A stretch of DNA of 64,000 nucleotides from Marsupella aquatica. Its lineage: Eukaryota; Marchantiophyta. Location: the NCBI GenBank assembly GCA_973895155.1, contig OZ316893.1, forward strand, positions 14,384,001 to 14,448,000, written 5' to 3'. Shown one piece after another: positions 12,924-23,902 of the stretch; position 1 is the first letter of the stretch, and each line of letters begins with the position of its first letter. A program made the translations under genes and the position numbers. The notes under the pieces were generated by a model that was given only the letters and a program-made list of their open reading frames with translations, ran no database searches and was not told where the DNA came from.

Positions 12924-14603
12924 TCATGAAATCAACGCATCACCCTCATCATCAGTAACAAAGTCCTCCTCTTGCAATTGAGATGAATCAACCCACTGTC
13001 CATACCTTGGTGGAGCGCGTACAGTGCGACCAGATGTTCTTCTAGCCGATGACTTCGGTTGATCTGCGTGTGCTGGTACAATTTGAAGCTCAGCAGCATC
13101 CACTTGATGCTCACCAGCATCAACAAACTCCTCTGGTTCCTCTAGCACAGGAACCAACTCCATAATTGGAGCAACTCCTTCTCTCCGGTCATGCACCTCA
13201 TGACCAATCTCCCCCTCAACGAGATCCGGGATAGGAGATTTTTTTTTGTCAGTACGGGAGACCTGAGTATTCTCCCCCTCCTTCAATAATCTGGATTCAT
13301 TGAAGGAAACATCTTTACTGACAACGAGCTTACAGACAATAGGATCCCATAGCCTATAGGCTTTCACACCACTCTGGTACCCAAGAAAAACACATTTCTT
13401 GGAGGTAGGATCCAACTTGGTCCTATTCTGCTTCGGTGTGAGAGCATATGCATCACTTCCAAAAACTACCAAGCCATGATAGTCTGCTTGTCGCTTATAG
13501 CGCATCTCAAACGGCGTTTTGAAATTGATAGCACTAGAAGGAGAAAGATTTACCAAATAAGTTGCGGTACTGACAGCTTCTGTCCAAAATTCTTGTGGTA
13601 AACCTGATTGGCTCAATATACTCCGTGACCTCTCTAACAATGTTCGATTGAGCCTCTCAGAGACACCATTCTGCTGCGGAGTATAAACTGTGGTGAGATG
13701 GCGAGTTATCCCTTGTTCTGAACAGTACTCTTCAAATTCCACTGAAGTGTACTCCCCACCGTTGTCTGACCTCAGACTCTTCACCCTTGTATCAAAACAC
13801 TTGACCGTGTTTCCAGTCTGATTTTCCACCTGGGCCTTCCACTTCTTAAAAATGGACAAGACATCAGACTTATGCGTCATGAAATAAATCCACACAAATC
13901 TTGAGTAATCATCAATAAATGATACATAATACAAATTTCCAGAATGTGAGGGAGTCGGGGATGGATCCCACACGTCACTATGTATGTACTCAAGAACCAC
14001 TTTGGAACGATGAGTTCCAACACCGAAAGCACAACGATGCTGCTTTCCAAGAATGCAATGCTCACAAAACTCTAATTTACAAGATTGCAAATCAGAAATG
14101 AGTCAATTCTTTCGTAAGATAGCCAAAACCTTCTCACTCATGTGGCCTAACCGTGAATACCACAGTTGAGTCATCTCCTCGTGAGACTTGGTTACATTGG
14201 CCTCTCCACATACAGTATTGCCCTGTAACACATACAAATTCTTCTGTCTGCTCCCCTTCAAAATCACTGTCTCTCCCGACCTGACTTGAAGTTCACCATC
14301 AATAACGCTCCATTGATTACCATTTGAATCCAACACACCGAGTGAAATCAGATTCTTACGCATGCCAGGTACATACCTGACTCCGAACACTTTGCGCACA
14401 GCGCCATCAAACATTTGAATTTTCACAGACCCAATTCCCCCAATTTGACAAAAGTGATCATTTCCCATTAGAACTGAACCGTTTGAAACAGAGTAAGAAC
14501 TGAAAAACTCATGAATGTAACAAATATGAAAAGAGCAAGCACAATCAAGAATCCACACATCATCTGCTCCCCTAGATGACGTGCACAGGGCATACCCCCG
14601 GCT
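12924..14603 (-). pseudogene. Copia copy 1: protease and integrase region
   Basis: Protease, GAG-pre-integrase zinc finger and integrase core of the Pol polyprotein. The protease motif is WILDCACSFH (catalytic Asp kept; the usual DSG/DSA reads DCA). The pre-integrase finger reads LWYSRLGH with CEHC downstream; the first His of the usual LWH is Tyr here. The core shows SDVWDPSP, RSDNGGEY and NGVSERLNRTL, consistent with the D,D-35-E triad. A nonsense TGA at 14105-14103 replaces the Gly codon (GGA) that copy 2 has after ILRKN and splits the frame. The 3' end is cut by the 26-bp deletion near 12932, giving a premature stop. The copy cannot make functional integrase. Confidence 0.88.
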
Positions 14604-14606
14604 TCA
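14604..14606 (-). other. UGA codon at the gag/pol border (copy 1)
   Basis: A TGA in the pol frame, followed by an open path (AGC CGG GGG TAT GCC) into protease. The same codon with the same neighbours (TTA TGA AGC) lies at 61870-61868 in copy 2. In copy 1 a 1-nt deletion near 14690 additionally takes gag out of frame before it. Confidence 0.85.
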
Positions 14607-15643
14607 TAAAACATACTCATCATTGAGTAAATCAGCTTCTCCATCAGCCCTAGCCACATTTGCCAATGAAGATTCTGCTGCCTTCCCTTACAGTCTCGCT
14701 TGAAGTGTCCAACTTGGTTGCACTTCCAACATGTCACCTGCCTCCTCTGAGGGGATTTACCCCTAGACTTAGATCTGGATTTAGATCTAAACTGGGTTCT
14801 ACGGTCCCCAGTTGGTTGCTGCATACTCCTCCCACGATTAACATTGAGGGCAGCACCAGATGATGAAGGCTGTGATGTGATGTGCATCTTCTGTTGAAGA
14901 TCATCACTAAGCAGAGAACTTACCACGTCATTGTATGAAATGGTATCCCTATCACGATGCAACAACACTCGTGATAGGGACTGGTAAGATGGAGGCAATG
15001 AACTGAGAAGTTGCAGAGCCTTTGTCTCATCATTCAAAGTCTCCCCAAGGTTTTCCAAGTCAACGACCATGTCGTTGAAAGCATCCACATGGTCTTGTAA
15101 CTTTGTACCGGATTCCTTCATCCTGAAACTCATCAGTTTGTAGGAAGTGTAGAGCCGGTTTGACAACTCTTTGCGGTGATACTTGCTCTGCAATTCCGCA
15201 AACAAGGACATGCAATCCTTATGTGCACCCAATTGCTTGATGATGGGAGGCATGAGATAGAGTGTAACACACCACACTCCCTGCTCCTGCATGCGGTCCC
15301 ATTGTTTCTCATGTCAACATCGTCTTCATGAGGGCTCAACAGTTGGCCCATCCCTGACGCATAGAGCACTCCCTTCACCTGCTTCTCCCATAGCAAGTAG
15401 TCAGAGCGTCCATCATACTTTGTCACTTCATACTTGGGTCCCCCAAGCTTGAAAGTCCCCATCTTCTTCTTTGGCACTACTGTGAGCTCCGGTAGTAGTA
15501 CTGCTTCCTCCACCACAGCCGCACCGGTGATGGTACCGGTGTCACGTGCTCTTCCTCCTGCTCCTCTCTCTGCCCCTCAAACCTCTGCGGTGATCCTCGT
15601 GCTTCAAGTTCCACGTCTTCAAAAACTCCTCCGAATCACTCAT
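14607..15643 (-). pseudogene. Copia copy 1: gag (frameshifted)
   Basis: Capsid/nucleocapsid region, colinear with the intact 346-aa gag of copy 2. It retains the start ATG at 15643, the capsid-type block (YDGRSDYLLWEKQVKGVL), an SR-rich basic stretch and a CCHC zinc knuckle CWKCNQVGHFKRDC for RNA binding. Three indels break it: one base lost near 15623 just after the start, two bases gained near 15312, and one base lost near 14690 after the zinc knuckle. No single product can be made. Confidence 0.9.
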
Positions 15644-17164
15644 ATGAGAAAATCACAAAAAATGTCGTTTTTCACACATTCTCAAAAAACTTGAAACTCA
15701 ACACCGCCGCGTAGCCCACAAAGCTAGGAGTCCAATACTGAAAACCGAAATCAAAATCAAAATTTGACGGAAAAGTTATTCAAATTTTGGTTGGGGTGGG
15801 TAAAACCTTGGGAAACTCCCCCGTTTTGACCACCTCAAGGAATAACCAAAGTACCAAGTACAACTCGTCGTCGGAATCGCGATGTGATCGGTGCGCCGCG
15901 TTGCCAACTTCAATGGCTACGACCTCGCTGAAAAAGAACCAAAAAAAGTTACCGTTTGGTGGACGGAATCTTTGTCGGATGGCCAAAAAAACTCTCTATT
16001 TTTCGGGAATATTCCTGCACAGTTTGACAGGTCTCACAGGGGGCCGTTCCCCCTGTCTAAGCGGTTAAAATGGAGGGTCACAGGGCCCGGGATGCGGCAC
16101 AACCAATGAGGAGGAGGAGAAAAAAATCAGAAAAAGCACTTTAAAGGGGTCTTAAAGCCCCTGGAAAAGGCCCACATATTCGCGGCCATGTGCGCATATT
16201 CGCGACTAGAATCGCGTATAAACTGCCAAAAAACTTGAAAAAACGGGTTTAAAGGGGTCAAAACGCGTGTATTTTCGTGTATTCGGGCCATATAAGGGTG
16301 TTTTGGGCCCAATTTTCACCAGAAAAAAACACATTTTCGCGCTTAAAGGGGTGTGGGAGGCCGGGGCGCGCGCCGGGGCATATGGCGAAGTAGGTTTGTC
16401 GGGATTTGAAGATATACAAGCCGTATGGGGGCAAAAAAATGCCCTAAACTAACCTTAAAATGTGCCAAAAAATGACACAAAGGTCGTGTTACAAACCTCA
16501 GGTGCCTCCACTTCGGTTTCCAATGAGAAAAGTGATGACCGCCGACATGAAATGTTGCCAAATTGCACCGGCACGTCTGCAGCTCCACCAGAGAAGAGAA
16601 AACCTCCGCCGTGTCTTACTCTCTCCGCGTCAAGGGCCAATCCTGGACTCAAAACAATCGCCTCACCATGATCTCTCCGTTGAGCCTCAGCCCTTCGCAT
16701 TTCTTCCTCGGAGTCAAGCGTCATGACGAGTAATCCGGTTCAAGGAAAAACAAGCACCATAGCTTGTCAAAAAACCAGAACTCAACTTTCACTCGTCACG
16801 ATGCACTCAATCCACAAACGCAAGCAAACCAGGTACCAAAATGACCAGCTCGCTTCAACCTTCAACTTGAGCTATAACATGCGATGCCTCCCGCACTGCA
16901 CAGCTCACACCGTTGAAAAGAAATCTCTGGTCTCTCCCCCGAAATCCCGTCGAACACGAAAAAAAAAACCTGAACGACGCAAACTTCAATTTCTCCGCAC
17001 CACGGATACCGATCAGCGAGTTCTAACCACCGTTAGAAAGCCCTCTCACTAACCTATTCGCTCAGCCACACACATTCAAGTTTCATGCGATGAAACCCCG
17101 AATGCAACACCAACAATGAACACTGGAAAACCGTCACGAAAAAACCTCGTCACCTCCCAGGCAT
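15644..17164 (-). other. Copia copy 1 leader with a private insert
   Basis: About 1.5 kb lies between primer site and gag, against about 0.66 kb in copy 2. The gag-proximal part (15644-15918) and primer-proximal blocks from about 16620 match copy 2. About 700 bp at 15919-16620 has only about 80 bp in its place in copy 2. The insert is non-coding, with GC-rich runs such as 'ggggcgcgcgccgggg' near 16365 and several 'aaaggggt' motifs. Confidence 0.7.
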
Positions 17165-17176
17165 GCTCTGATACCA
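17165..17176 (-). other. Primer-binding site (initiator Met tRNA), copy 1
   Basis: Minus-strand TGGTATCAGAGC two bases inside the 5' LTR. This is the standard complement of the plant initiator-methionine tRNA 3' end used by most Ty1/copia elements. The first TGGTATCAGAGC base pairs with the tRNA CCA end. Confidence 0.93.
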
Positions 17177-17178
17177 AT

Positions 17179-17522
17179 TGTTGAGCATAGACGATAATCG
17201 CAATGGCAAGCCCATGAACCATCGAACGCACAAGAGTCAACACAGAGAGATACGTGGTTCACCTCCACATGAGGCTACGTCCACGGGAACACACGAGAGC
17301 TTTACTGCACTCTAGGCTGATCGCCATTCCAAGCATCCACAACGCAAGCTCTCTCTATCTCTCAACTAGCTCCGTAACAATGAGCCTGAGTTCCCACTCA
17401 CCAACCAAACACCGCTTGATTATAGAGTGTGCACAACATGACTAACCTAACCAAGTCTACAACTAAGGTTAGCCTTAACTAAAGTACAGTCGTAACTCTA
17501 GACCTAAGAGTAAATCCTAACA
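17179..17522 (-). repeat. 5' LTR of copia copy 1
   Basis: A 344-bp repeat matching 10822-11165. In minus orientation it would contain the promoter and transcription start of the element. No TATA box was assigned with confidence. Confidence 0.93.
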
Positions 17523-17527
17523 ATTGT
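17523..17527. repeat. Target-site duplication, right copy (ATTGT)
   Basis: Matches the pentamer at 10817-10821 exactly. It fixes the element ends at 10822 and 17522. Confidence 0.9.
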
Positions 17528-18083
17528 ATAGATGGGTTACATTAACAGTTTTAATTAACCCAAGGTGATCTCTCATTGGTGGACTAACACGTGGCTAGGC
17601 ACTATTGGGATACTATATCTCTTTCCCCATTTTTTGAATGAGCCCTGCACCAAACAGGGCTGGCGCGTCCCCTCTCAAGTTCTAGATCTTGATGACCCAG
17701 CTCGAATCAAATGGTAGGCCCAAATGTGGGTTGTTTTCAAATGGGAAATATGTATACTATCGGGGCCTCTTTCCTTCAGAAAAGTGGGAGTGGGTGGATC
17801 ATTGGGACCCAAGGATCATAGGCCCCTATGGAGCATGGGACCCTGTTTTTGAAGGGAAAATTGCAGCACCCAGCCAGCCAGGTCGTCAGGGTTGGGATTC
17901 AAGTTGAGATTGAAACTTGCGAGGGGGAGGGGCCAGCCCTGGTTGGTGCAAGGCTTGTTGAAAAAATTGGAAAGAGCTATCTGGGTGAGGGTAAGCTCGG
18001 CCAGGGTAAGGCGGAGCCAATAGCGTCTCACCACATGTTAGTCCACTAATGAGAAATCACCCTGGGCTAACTAGTGAAACGGT

Positions 18084-18108
18084 TAATGTAATATATATAT
18101 ATATAATA
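18084..18108. repeat. (AT)n microsatellite in fold-back right arm
   Basis: A short alternating TA run inside the right arm of the fold-back element, absent from the corresponding left arm. It arose after the arms were formed. Confidence 0.8.
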
Positions 18109-18189
18109 TGGGGGCAACTTAACAATTAAAATAATTTTGGGGGTATGTTAATAATTTAGCTCAATTTTGGGTGACAGGATAATAAAAAG

Positions 18190-20818
18190 ATGTTTATTTT
18201 ATTCATTCTGTTTTGAGCTCTATTCATTCTGTTTTGAGCTGCAAGTTGAGTCGGTGCAAGAATTTGCTATCAATGACCAAAGGTGAAATGAAAGTTTCAT
18301 TTAATGCTCTAGAATTTCTACATTTCTAGATGTACCAGGTAGTACTTGCCTTGAATACACTCCACCATTTCTTGGGGAGATTCTCATCATGATCTAACCT
18401 ATCACTAAACAAAGCTTACCAAATTGAAAGTACGACTATTGCTGTCCTATCGGAAATAATTGGAACTAGAGAGACCGAAAGCCATATTCTAAATGTCTCT
18501 ACCGATTTAAATAGCTCAGCGAAGCCAACGCTGACACGAGGTTAGAGGGTCAATTCCTGAAAGTGCATGATGATGCCACAGCAGTTTGAGTTTCCCAAAT
18601 ATCTTCCTTGAAGTGCTGGCTAAAGGACAACTGGCATCCAAAACTTTAAAATGGCAAGCCAACTTATTCCGTCATATAATCATTGATCCAAGCACAAAGT
18701 TAATTATCAATTGCATGCTGACATATTAATCTAGAAGTCCCACATGAAAATGTTTAGGGTTCTTATTTACTTTATCTAGCAATATTCCATCCAAACTGGA
18801 TCTTGTAGAAATTTGTTATAAACAACATATTTAACTCATGTCAAGCTTCATATTTAACTCATATCAAGCTGTGGTACACACACATACTTGCTCTAGTTTG
18901 TGGTCTGCTTCCCTTCCCTTGCTTCCCCCCCCCCAACCCAAAATAATTCCACTATTAAAATTAAAAATAAGAAACAGCTCTTTTGTTGCTTTGCATTATT
19001 GCAAAGAATATCTGCGATGAAATTAATCAAACTAGAGCAGCACTCAGGATCCTCAAAATAAACAGCCAACGGGTAAAAAATTGGGGAAAAAAAACCCTTA
19101 ACAGGTTGGCAGGACTGGTGTTTGGCTGACTGTGGCTTGTGTCGACAATGCTGCTGGAAGCCTGGAACGACGCCAATGCAACGCCCATTAGTGCTCAGAT
19201 CGGCAATGTCAGGTTTTAGTGCACAATCTGGCAACACCGCCAGTCCATGTCTACAGTAGTCAAATAATCAATTTCTAAAGTATAAGACTAGAGTCCAGCC
19301 CCTAGATTTAAACAATCGACGGCCTGTCTCACAATACTGCTCGGCAAAATCCTCTATTCGGAGGAAATTTGTTTGGTTTGCAATTAAGGCGTATGTTCAA
19401 TGAATCAATGAATCTCTCGCCCTCTGGTCTTTCTTGGGCTGTCGGGCTATTACAATACCCAATACTGTACTGATTGAACAGTTTTGGTATAAACAATCAA
19501 ATCATTTCCAAGTTTTCTTTGTTAGAAACGAACTCACGTTTTTGGAGAGATATGCTTAGTAGACTCCCTTCTGGAAAAAGTTTGCTTAATCAACCCCTTC
19601 CATATTTTTTTCCAATCTGGATAGTTGATGGACCAGATCTGGACCATTGATAGAACTCAGGGGGTCGATCAAATAACAAGTTTCATTTTGGGGGTCGATA
19701 AAGCAAATACCTCCATGTTTTTGTTATACAATGAAATCATTTACAAAAATAATTTCTCTTCATGTTTTGCATCGTCATTGTCAATCTTTGGAATGGAAGG
19801 ACTGCTTTCCAGTCCTGGCATGTTGAGTCTGAGTAGATACGTGTATTCTAACGCCTATTAGGATGTCTCCATAAAGGAATTGTTATAACAGGGTCATGTA
19901 CAAGTTTCTTTGATTTTTGTTTCACTAGCCTCTACTGTGACTAATGGGTATGCTATATTGCTAATCTTCATGGCAAAAAGTTATGGACTATGAATTTGGT
20001 AGTCTGTAATTTTCTGTGTCCGCAAGCCGTATATACCAAGTTAAGGTCCATCAAATTCTGAACTTTGAGACTCCCTGTTGATTGAAGTTTGTAATTATTA
20101 TCTATACTATAATCTGGGATCAAAGTTTACCTTCATACCTCTTGGATATAGTGAAGAAAATATGCCATTAATAAATTCTCTGTAGACAGTTTTGATGTTT
20201 AGACTATGCTTGTGAAATGTGACTTTAGGTTGTGGAATGCCAATGACAAAGGGACAAGTACTAGGGTTGGGTGGACCTTGAAGGTGACCTGGATGTAGAT
20301 CATGATCAAAGATCTAGGAAAGATGTGGATGAGGCAAGAGCCCCTAAAAAATTCCTGAGAAATCATTAGGATAGAGGTTGTGTTTGCGTTGGAGAGTTTG
20401 GTTTAGCCAAACCCCCAAACCAATAAATTACAAGAACTGGACAAGTTACCAAAGGCCATGGAGTATGATGCATCACAAAACCAAGCAATGCTTACAATAG
20501 AGCAAGCGTTGGTCAGCTAGAAGGAATCTTTGTGGGCTTCTTGGCATATTTTGAACTTGTCCACCTGAGGGCACATATTGTTGGCAAGACCATGCCCAAT
20601 AAAAATGTGGATTCAGAAATAAAGAACAAAACAAAAAGGCATACACTCATCATTGTAGTTAACAGAACCTCGTACTTAACTACAATAGAACTGGCTTTGA
20701 CTCTTGTCCCATTTTGGTAAGATAGTCTCGGTCTGTTAGGTCCTTTTGTATCAAGCTCACCCCGAGCTATCTTACCAGTTGCACCCAGGCTCTGCTCCGG
20801 CTTAGCATCCCAGTGCAT
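18190..20818. other. Non-coding stretch
   Basis: AT-rich, no gene recognised. A direct repeat 'tattcattctgttttgagct' occurs twice near 18200-18240, and a 10-C run lies at 18925-18934. A segment near 19915-20030 resembles one near 40080-40190 (shared 'agcctctac' and 'ttgtagtc...tgtctgcaa' type blocks), possibly two old copies of a dispersed repeat. Confidence 0.4.
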
Positions 20819-20867
20819 CCCCCCCCCCCCCCCCCCCGGCACACACACACACACACACACACACACC
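20819..20867. repeat. Compound simple repeat: poly-C then (CA)n
   Basis: About 19 C, two G, then about 14 CA dinucleotides. The run is uninterrupted, so the lengths are subject to slippage and sequencing error. Confidence 0.9.
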
Positions 20868-21492
20868 AGAAAGGGCCCAGGCTAAACCCAAAGCTACCGA
20901 AGGAGGACATTTCAGTGGCTTGTGGGTGTCTGAGTAGCATGGGAGAGGAGAAAAGGTGATTGGGGGTCCAGTCTAAAGCTCAGGCTATTGGTTTTAGGGC
21001 TTCTAGACAAATTTTCCTTAGTGACCCTCATATGCAGTTTACTCCTGAGCTTTGCCAGTCCTTTCATAGGAATGTTGGGCCCAAGATGTTGAGGCTTTAG
21101 TTCCTTTGCCATTGTGTGGGACTCCCGGGTTTGGCTCTTTGTTCTTCCTCAGATTTCTTACTTGTTTTCTCCCCTTTATTAGGTCTCTTGCCTTTGGCAT
21201 CTTGTCTCCAAGTTTAGCCCCTTCTTTATACAGTACTGCATTGTGGGCTACAATGCCCCCAAAATGAGGCCTTAGCCCAAATATTGAGGGCTATTGTTGT
21301 CCTTAATGCCTTCATAACAAGGAGTTAATGTACTTTAATCCCCAAAAGATTTTTCATTCCTACTATTTTTTGTCTGTTTCTTATTTCTTCACACTTTAAG
21401 ACAAACCCATGTTATTTGCAAGCTGAGACTTTACTTTCTTTACCAATAGACAAGTAGAGTACAATCTCAAAATGCCCATGTACAGCCTGTGA
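20868..21492. other. Non-coding stretch
   Basis: No gene, RNA or structured repeat recognised. Confidence 0.4.
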
Positions 21493-21845
21493 TGGGCAGT
21501 CTTTTCCATAAAGTACACAAATATACAGAGAGAAAATTAGTTATCTTCAATAAAGTCCAGAAATATAAAACGAGAGACATCTTGATGGGCATTCCTTCCA
21601 TAAAGTACACAAATATTCAAATTGGAAAATAGTTCTCTTAAAGTACTGGAATCTTGCAGGGATTTAACGCCAGCATATTGTTTGTTGGGCATTCTCTTCT
21701 ATAAGGTACAGAATAGACAAAGAGAGAAATCTTGATTGTAAGGATTTAAAGTGAGTATATTATTTGTCGGGCATTCTCTTCCATAAGGTACAGAAATATA
21801 CAAAGAGAGAAATCTTGCTTGCAGGGATTTAAGTGAGTCTATTAG
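21493..21845. repeat. Minisatellite, about 80-100 bp x 4
   Basis: Units start near 21493, 21586, 21687 and 21769, each with 'gggcattctcttccataa' or a variant, followed by 'ggtacagaaatata', 'aaagagagaaatctt' and 'gcagggatttaa'. Units 3 and 4 are most alike, as expected for recent local duplication. Confidence 0.8.
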
Positions 21846-23686
21846 GGGGTTTCAAATATGGGTCCATCATAGGTGTTCCCCGGAGGTTACCATTGCTCGT
21901 GAGGAGGGCTGCAGGCAAGTTTAGCGGCAGTGAGTAATTTCTGTACCTCAAGTTTTTTAGGCCCATTAGTGTGGCTTCTGGATGGAGGAACTAGTCGCAA
22001 CGGTGTTTGTTTAGCACGAGAATGCCCTCAGCACACAAAGAAGAGTGAGTAGACGCGGCCCTAGCTGGTGAGTTCAAACTTGGCGAGTCATGACATTCGA
22101 CCGAGTCTGCCCCTGGGGATCAGAAAACCCTCCGGGAGGAGTGTGCAGGCTAGCATGAGGGTGTCCGGCACATTTTTGGGTCATGTCTGCCCGCCCTGAT
22201 CCTAACTGGGGCACCCGCAAAAGACTCCCCCGGGCTGATGTTTGAGACCCCCTATTGTTTTTTGCATTGGCCCCCATCTCCCAGGGAGACTGGAGGTCAG
22301 TTAGTCGTGGATGGAAAGAGCAGTGACTGCCTGTGTGTGAGGGAGACGGGCAGAGGGCAGGAGAGGCAGGAACAGATGAAGCAGGACCGGACGCTCCATG
22401 CAGCAGCACGTTATGGAGGGCAGGATCCCACACTTGCATGTGACTGATCGGGCAATTCACGATTGCAATAGCAGAGAGGAGGGGACAGCTATCATGTGGG
22501 AATGGGAGATTAACAAAAGGGGATTCCAAGACCCTCACTGGGCGAAGCTAGAACGAGCGTTTACCGCTGCTGCTGGTTGGTGGTTTTATTTTCAACTGTA
22601 TGGGAAGTGGTCCCCAGAGCTGAAATCGAGATGATGGGAAAATGAAGTTAGCGAGCCGGTTCTCATCAGTCCTTTTTCTCACTAATTATTATCATTCCAG
22701 TCTCCATAAAGACGGATGGAGTGCCATATCTGCACTACTCGAAACCCCCCACGGTGGCTTAGTTTGTGGTGCTGGGAATTTCTCTGAGGAAGGTGAGGGA
22801 AATTCACTCGAGAAGGAAAGACGAGAAGGAAGCAATTTGAGTAACTGAAGTTGCTTGCGTACAGGGTGAATCAAAGCCCGACTGGTCTGGTTGTGGTTCG
22901 TGACGAAGAAGAAATTGTAGAGAGAGAGAGGGATGCGATGGGGAAGAGGGTGACGGTCAAAATGTCCGACTTTGACTGGTATTTGCTTCGAAGTGCAGTG
23001 AGCAAGCGCCACTCACGACCATGACGGAGAGGATGAGAGTCGGCCCTTACAACAGAGACACTGCAGTCGTGTAAATTTGAGTAGTTGTACTTCAACTGAT
23101 TCTCTGAGCAATATATAACTAAGAGCAATTCCATGTGAGGACTGAATGAATGCACTGATATCTTCACTTTCACATCAGTCCGCTCGTAGCAGTGCCCCTG
23201 CCCACCCCGTACCCGAGCCCAATTAAGAGAGTGGCAAGGCATGCTGCACGGTGGATAAGTACTGTGTTATTGCTGAAATTATACGCTCTATGGTGAAGCG
23301 CAACGCTGGCTGGCTACCTGTAGGGATCCATCGGGTTTGTTTGACCAGATCCCTTCCACCGTCCAGCCATCCAGTCTCGTCCTTCTGTTGTGGTCTCTGT
23401 TGAGGCTGTTCTGTTCTGATCTGTTCAGTTCTATTCTGGTCTGGTCTGACGAGACCGCCCTCTGCTGTGGCTCTAGAAGGGACGACAACGCACAGGCACG
23501 CAGCAGCCTCTTTTCTGCTCCTCTTGGCTCACGACCACGCACAGGCAAGCAGCAGCGTCTCTTCTGCTCCTCCTGGGTCTTCAGACGAGTGAGAATAGTT
23601 AGGTGGACATTTCGGTCGAGGTTAAAAGTACTGTTATCCCCAAACAGAAGCTCTGCAGCAAGCCAGCTGCTCTAAATTTAAGGAGG
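21846..23686. other. Non-coding stretch with a small duplication
   Basis: GC-richer sequence with several open frames of 100-155 codons but no recognisable domain or matching splice structure. A roughly 55-bp direct duplication, with 'acgcacaggca' followed by 'gcagcagc' and 'cttctgctcctc', lies at about 23470-23575. Confidence 0.4.
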
Positions 23687-23902
23687 CAACAACACTTTAA
23701 TTCACCCGGCCTGGAAGCCTGCTGCGAGATTGTAGTGTAAGACGGTAACCCAACCCAGGGGTAGTCACGAGAGAGCTACTGCTGCCCAGTTCCGCAACAA
23801 CACTTAAATTCATCCAGCCCGGAAACTGCTGCGAGATTGTGATGTAAGGCGGTAAACCCAACCCAGGGGAGTCACGAGAGAGCTACTGCTGCCCATTTCT
23901 GC
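23687..23902. repeat. Tandem duplication, 108 bp x 2
   Basis: Unit 1 23687-23794, unit 2 23795-23902. Shared blocks are 'caacaacactt', 'ctgctgcgagattgt', 'aacccaacccagggg' and 'gtcacgagagagctactgct'. A third partial echo ('atcacgagagagctggtgcc') follows near 23942. Confidence 0.8.

Larger units (their letters stand above)
10822..17522 (-). mobile_element. Ty1/copia LTR retrotransposon, copy 1 (decayed)
   Basis: A full-length 6.7-kb element on the minus strand: 5' LTR (17179-17522), Met-tRNA primer site (17165-17176), leader, gag, protease, integrase, reverse transcriptase/RNase H, polypurine tract and 3' LTR (10822-11165). The domain order (integrase before RT) is diagnostic of Ty1/copia. 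A perfect 5-bp ATTGT duplication flanks it. The LTRs differ at about 13 of 344 positions (about 96% identity by eye), so the insertion is moderately old. The coding region has at least five frameshifts or nonsense changes. It is inserted in the left arm of a fold-back element and shares its coding family with the copy at 58027-63988. Confidence 0.95.
10734..18189. mobile_element. Fold-back (long inverted-repeat) element split by a copia insertion
   Basis: The left arm (10734-10821 continuing at 17528-17608) is the inverted complement of the right arm (18017-18189) at roughly 80% identity by eye. Matching landmarks are 'ctttttatta', 'gagctaaattattaac', 'tacccccaaaat' and 'tggactaaca'. Without the copia insertion and one copy of its target duplication the element would be about 750 bp, with arms of about 170 bp and a spacer of about 400 bp. 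It encodes no recognisable transposase, so it resembles a non-autonomous fold-back or MITE-type element. No clear target-site duplication was found at its outer ends, so the superfamily is unassigned. The copia element interrupts the left arm, which makes the fold-back element the older of the two. Confidence 0.75.

Noticed and set aside
22074-22538. Minus-strand frame of 154 codons
   Set aside because: Long for the region, but without recognisable domain, without exon partners, and in GC-richer DNA where chance open frames are longer.
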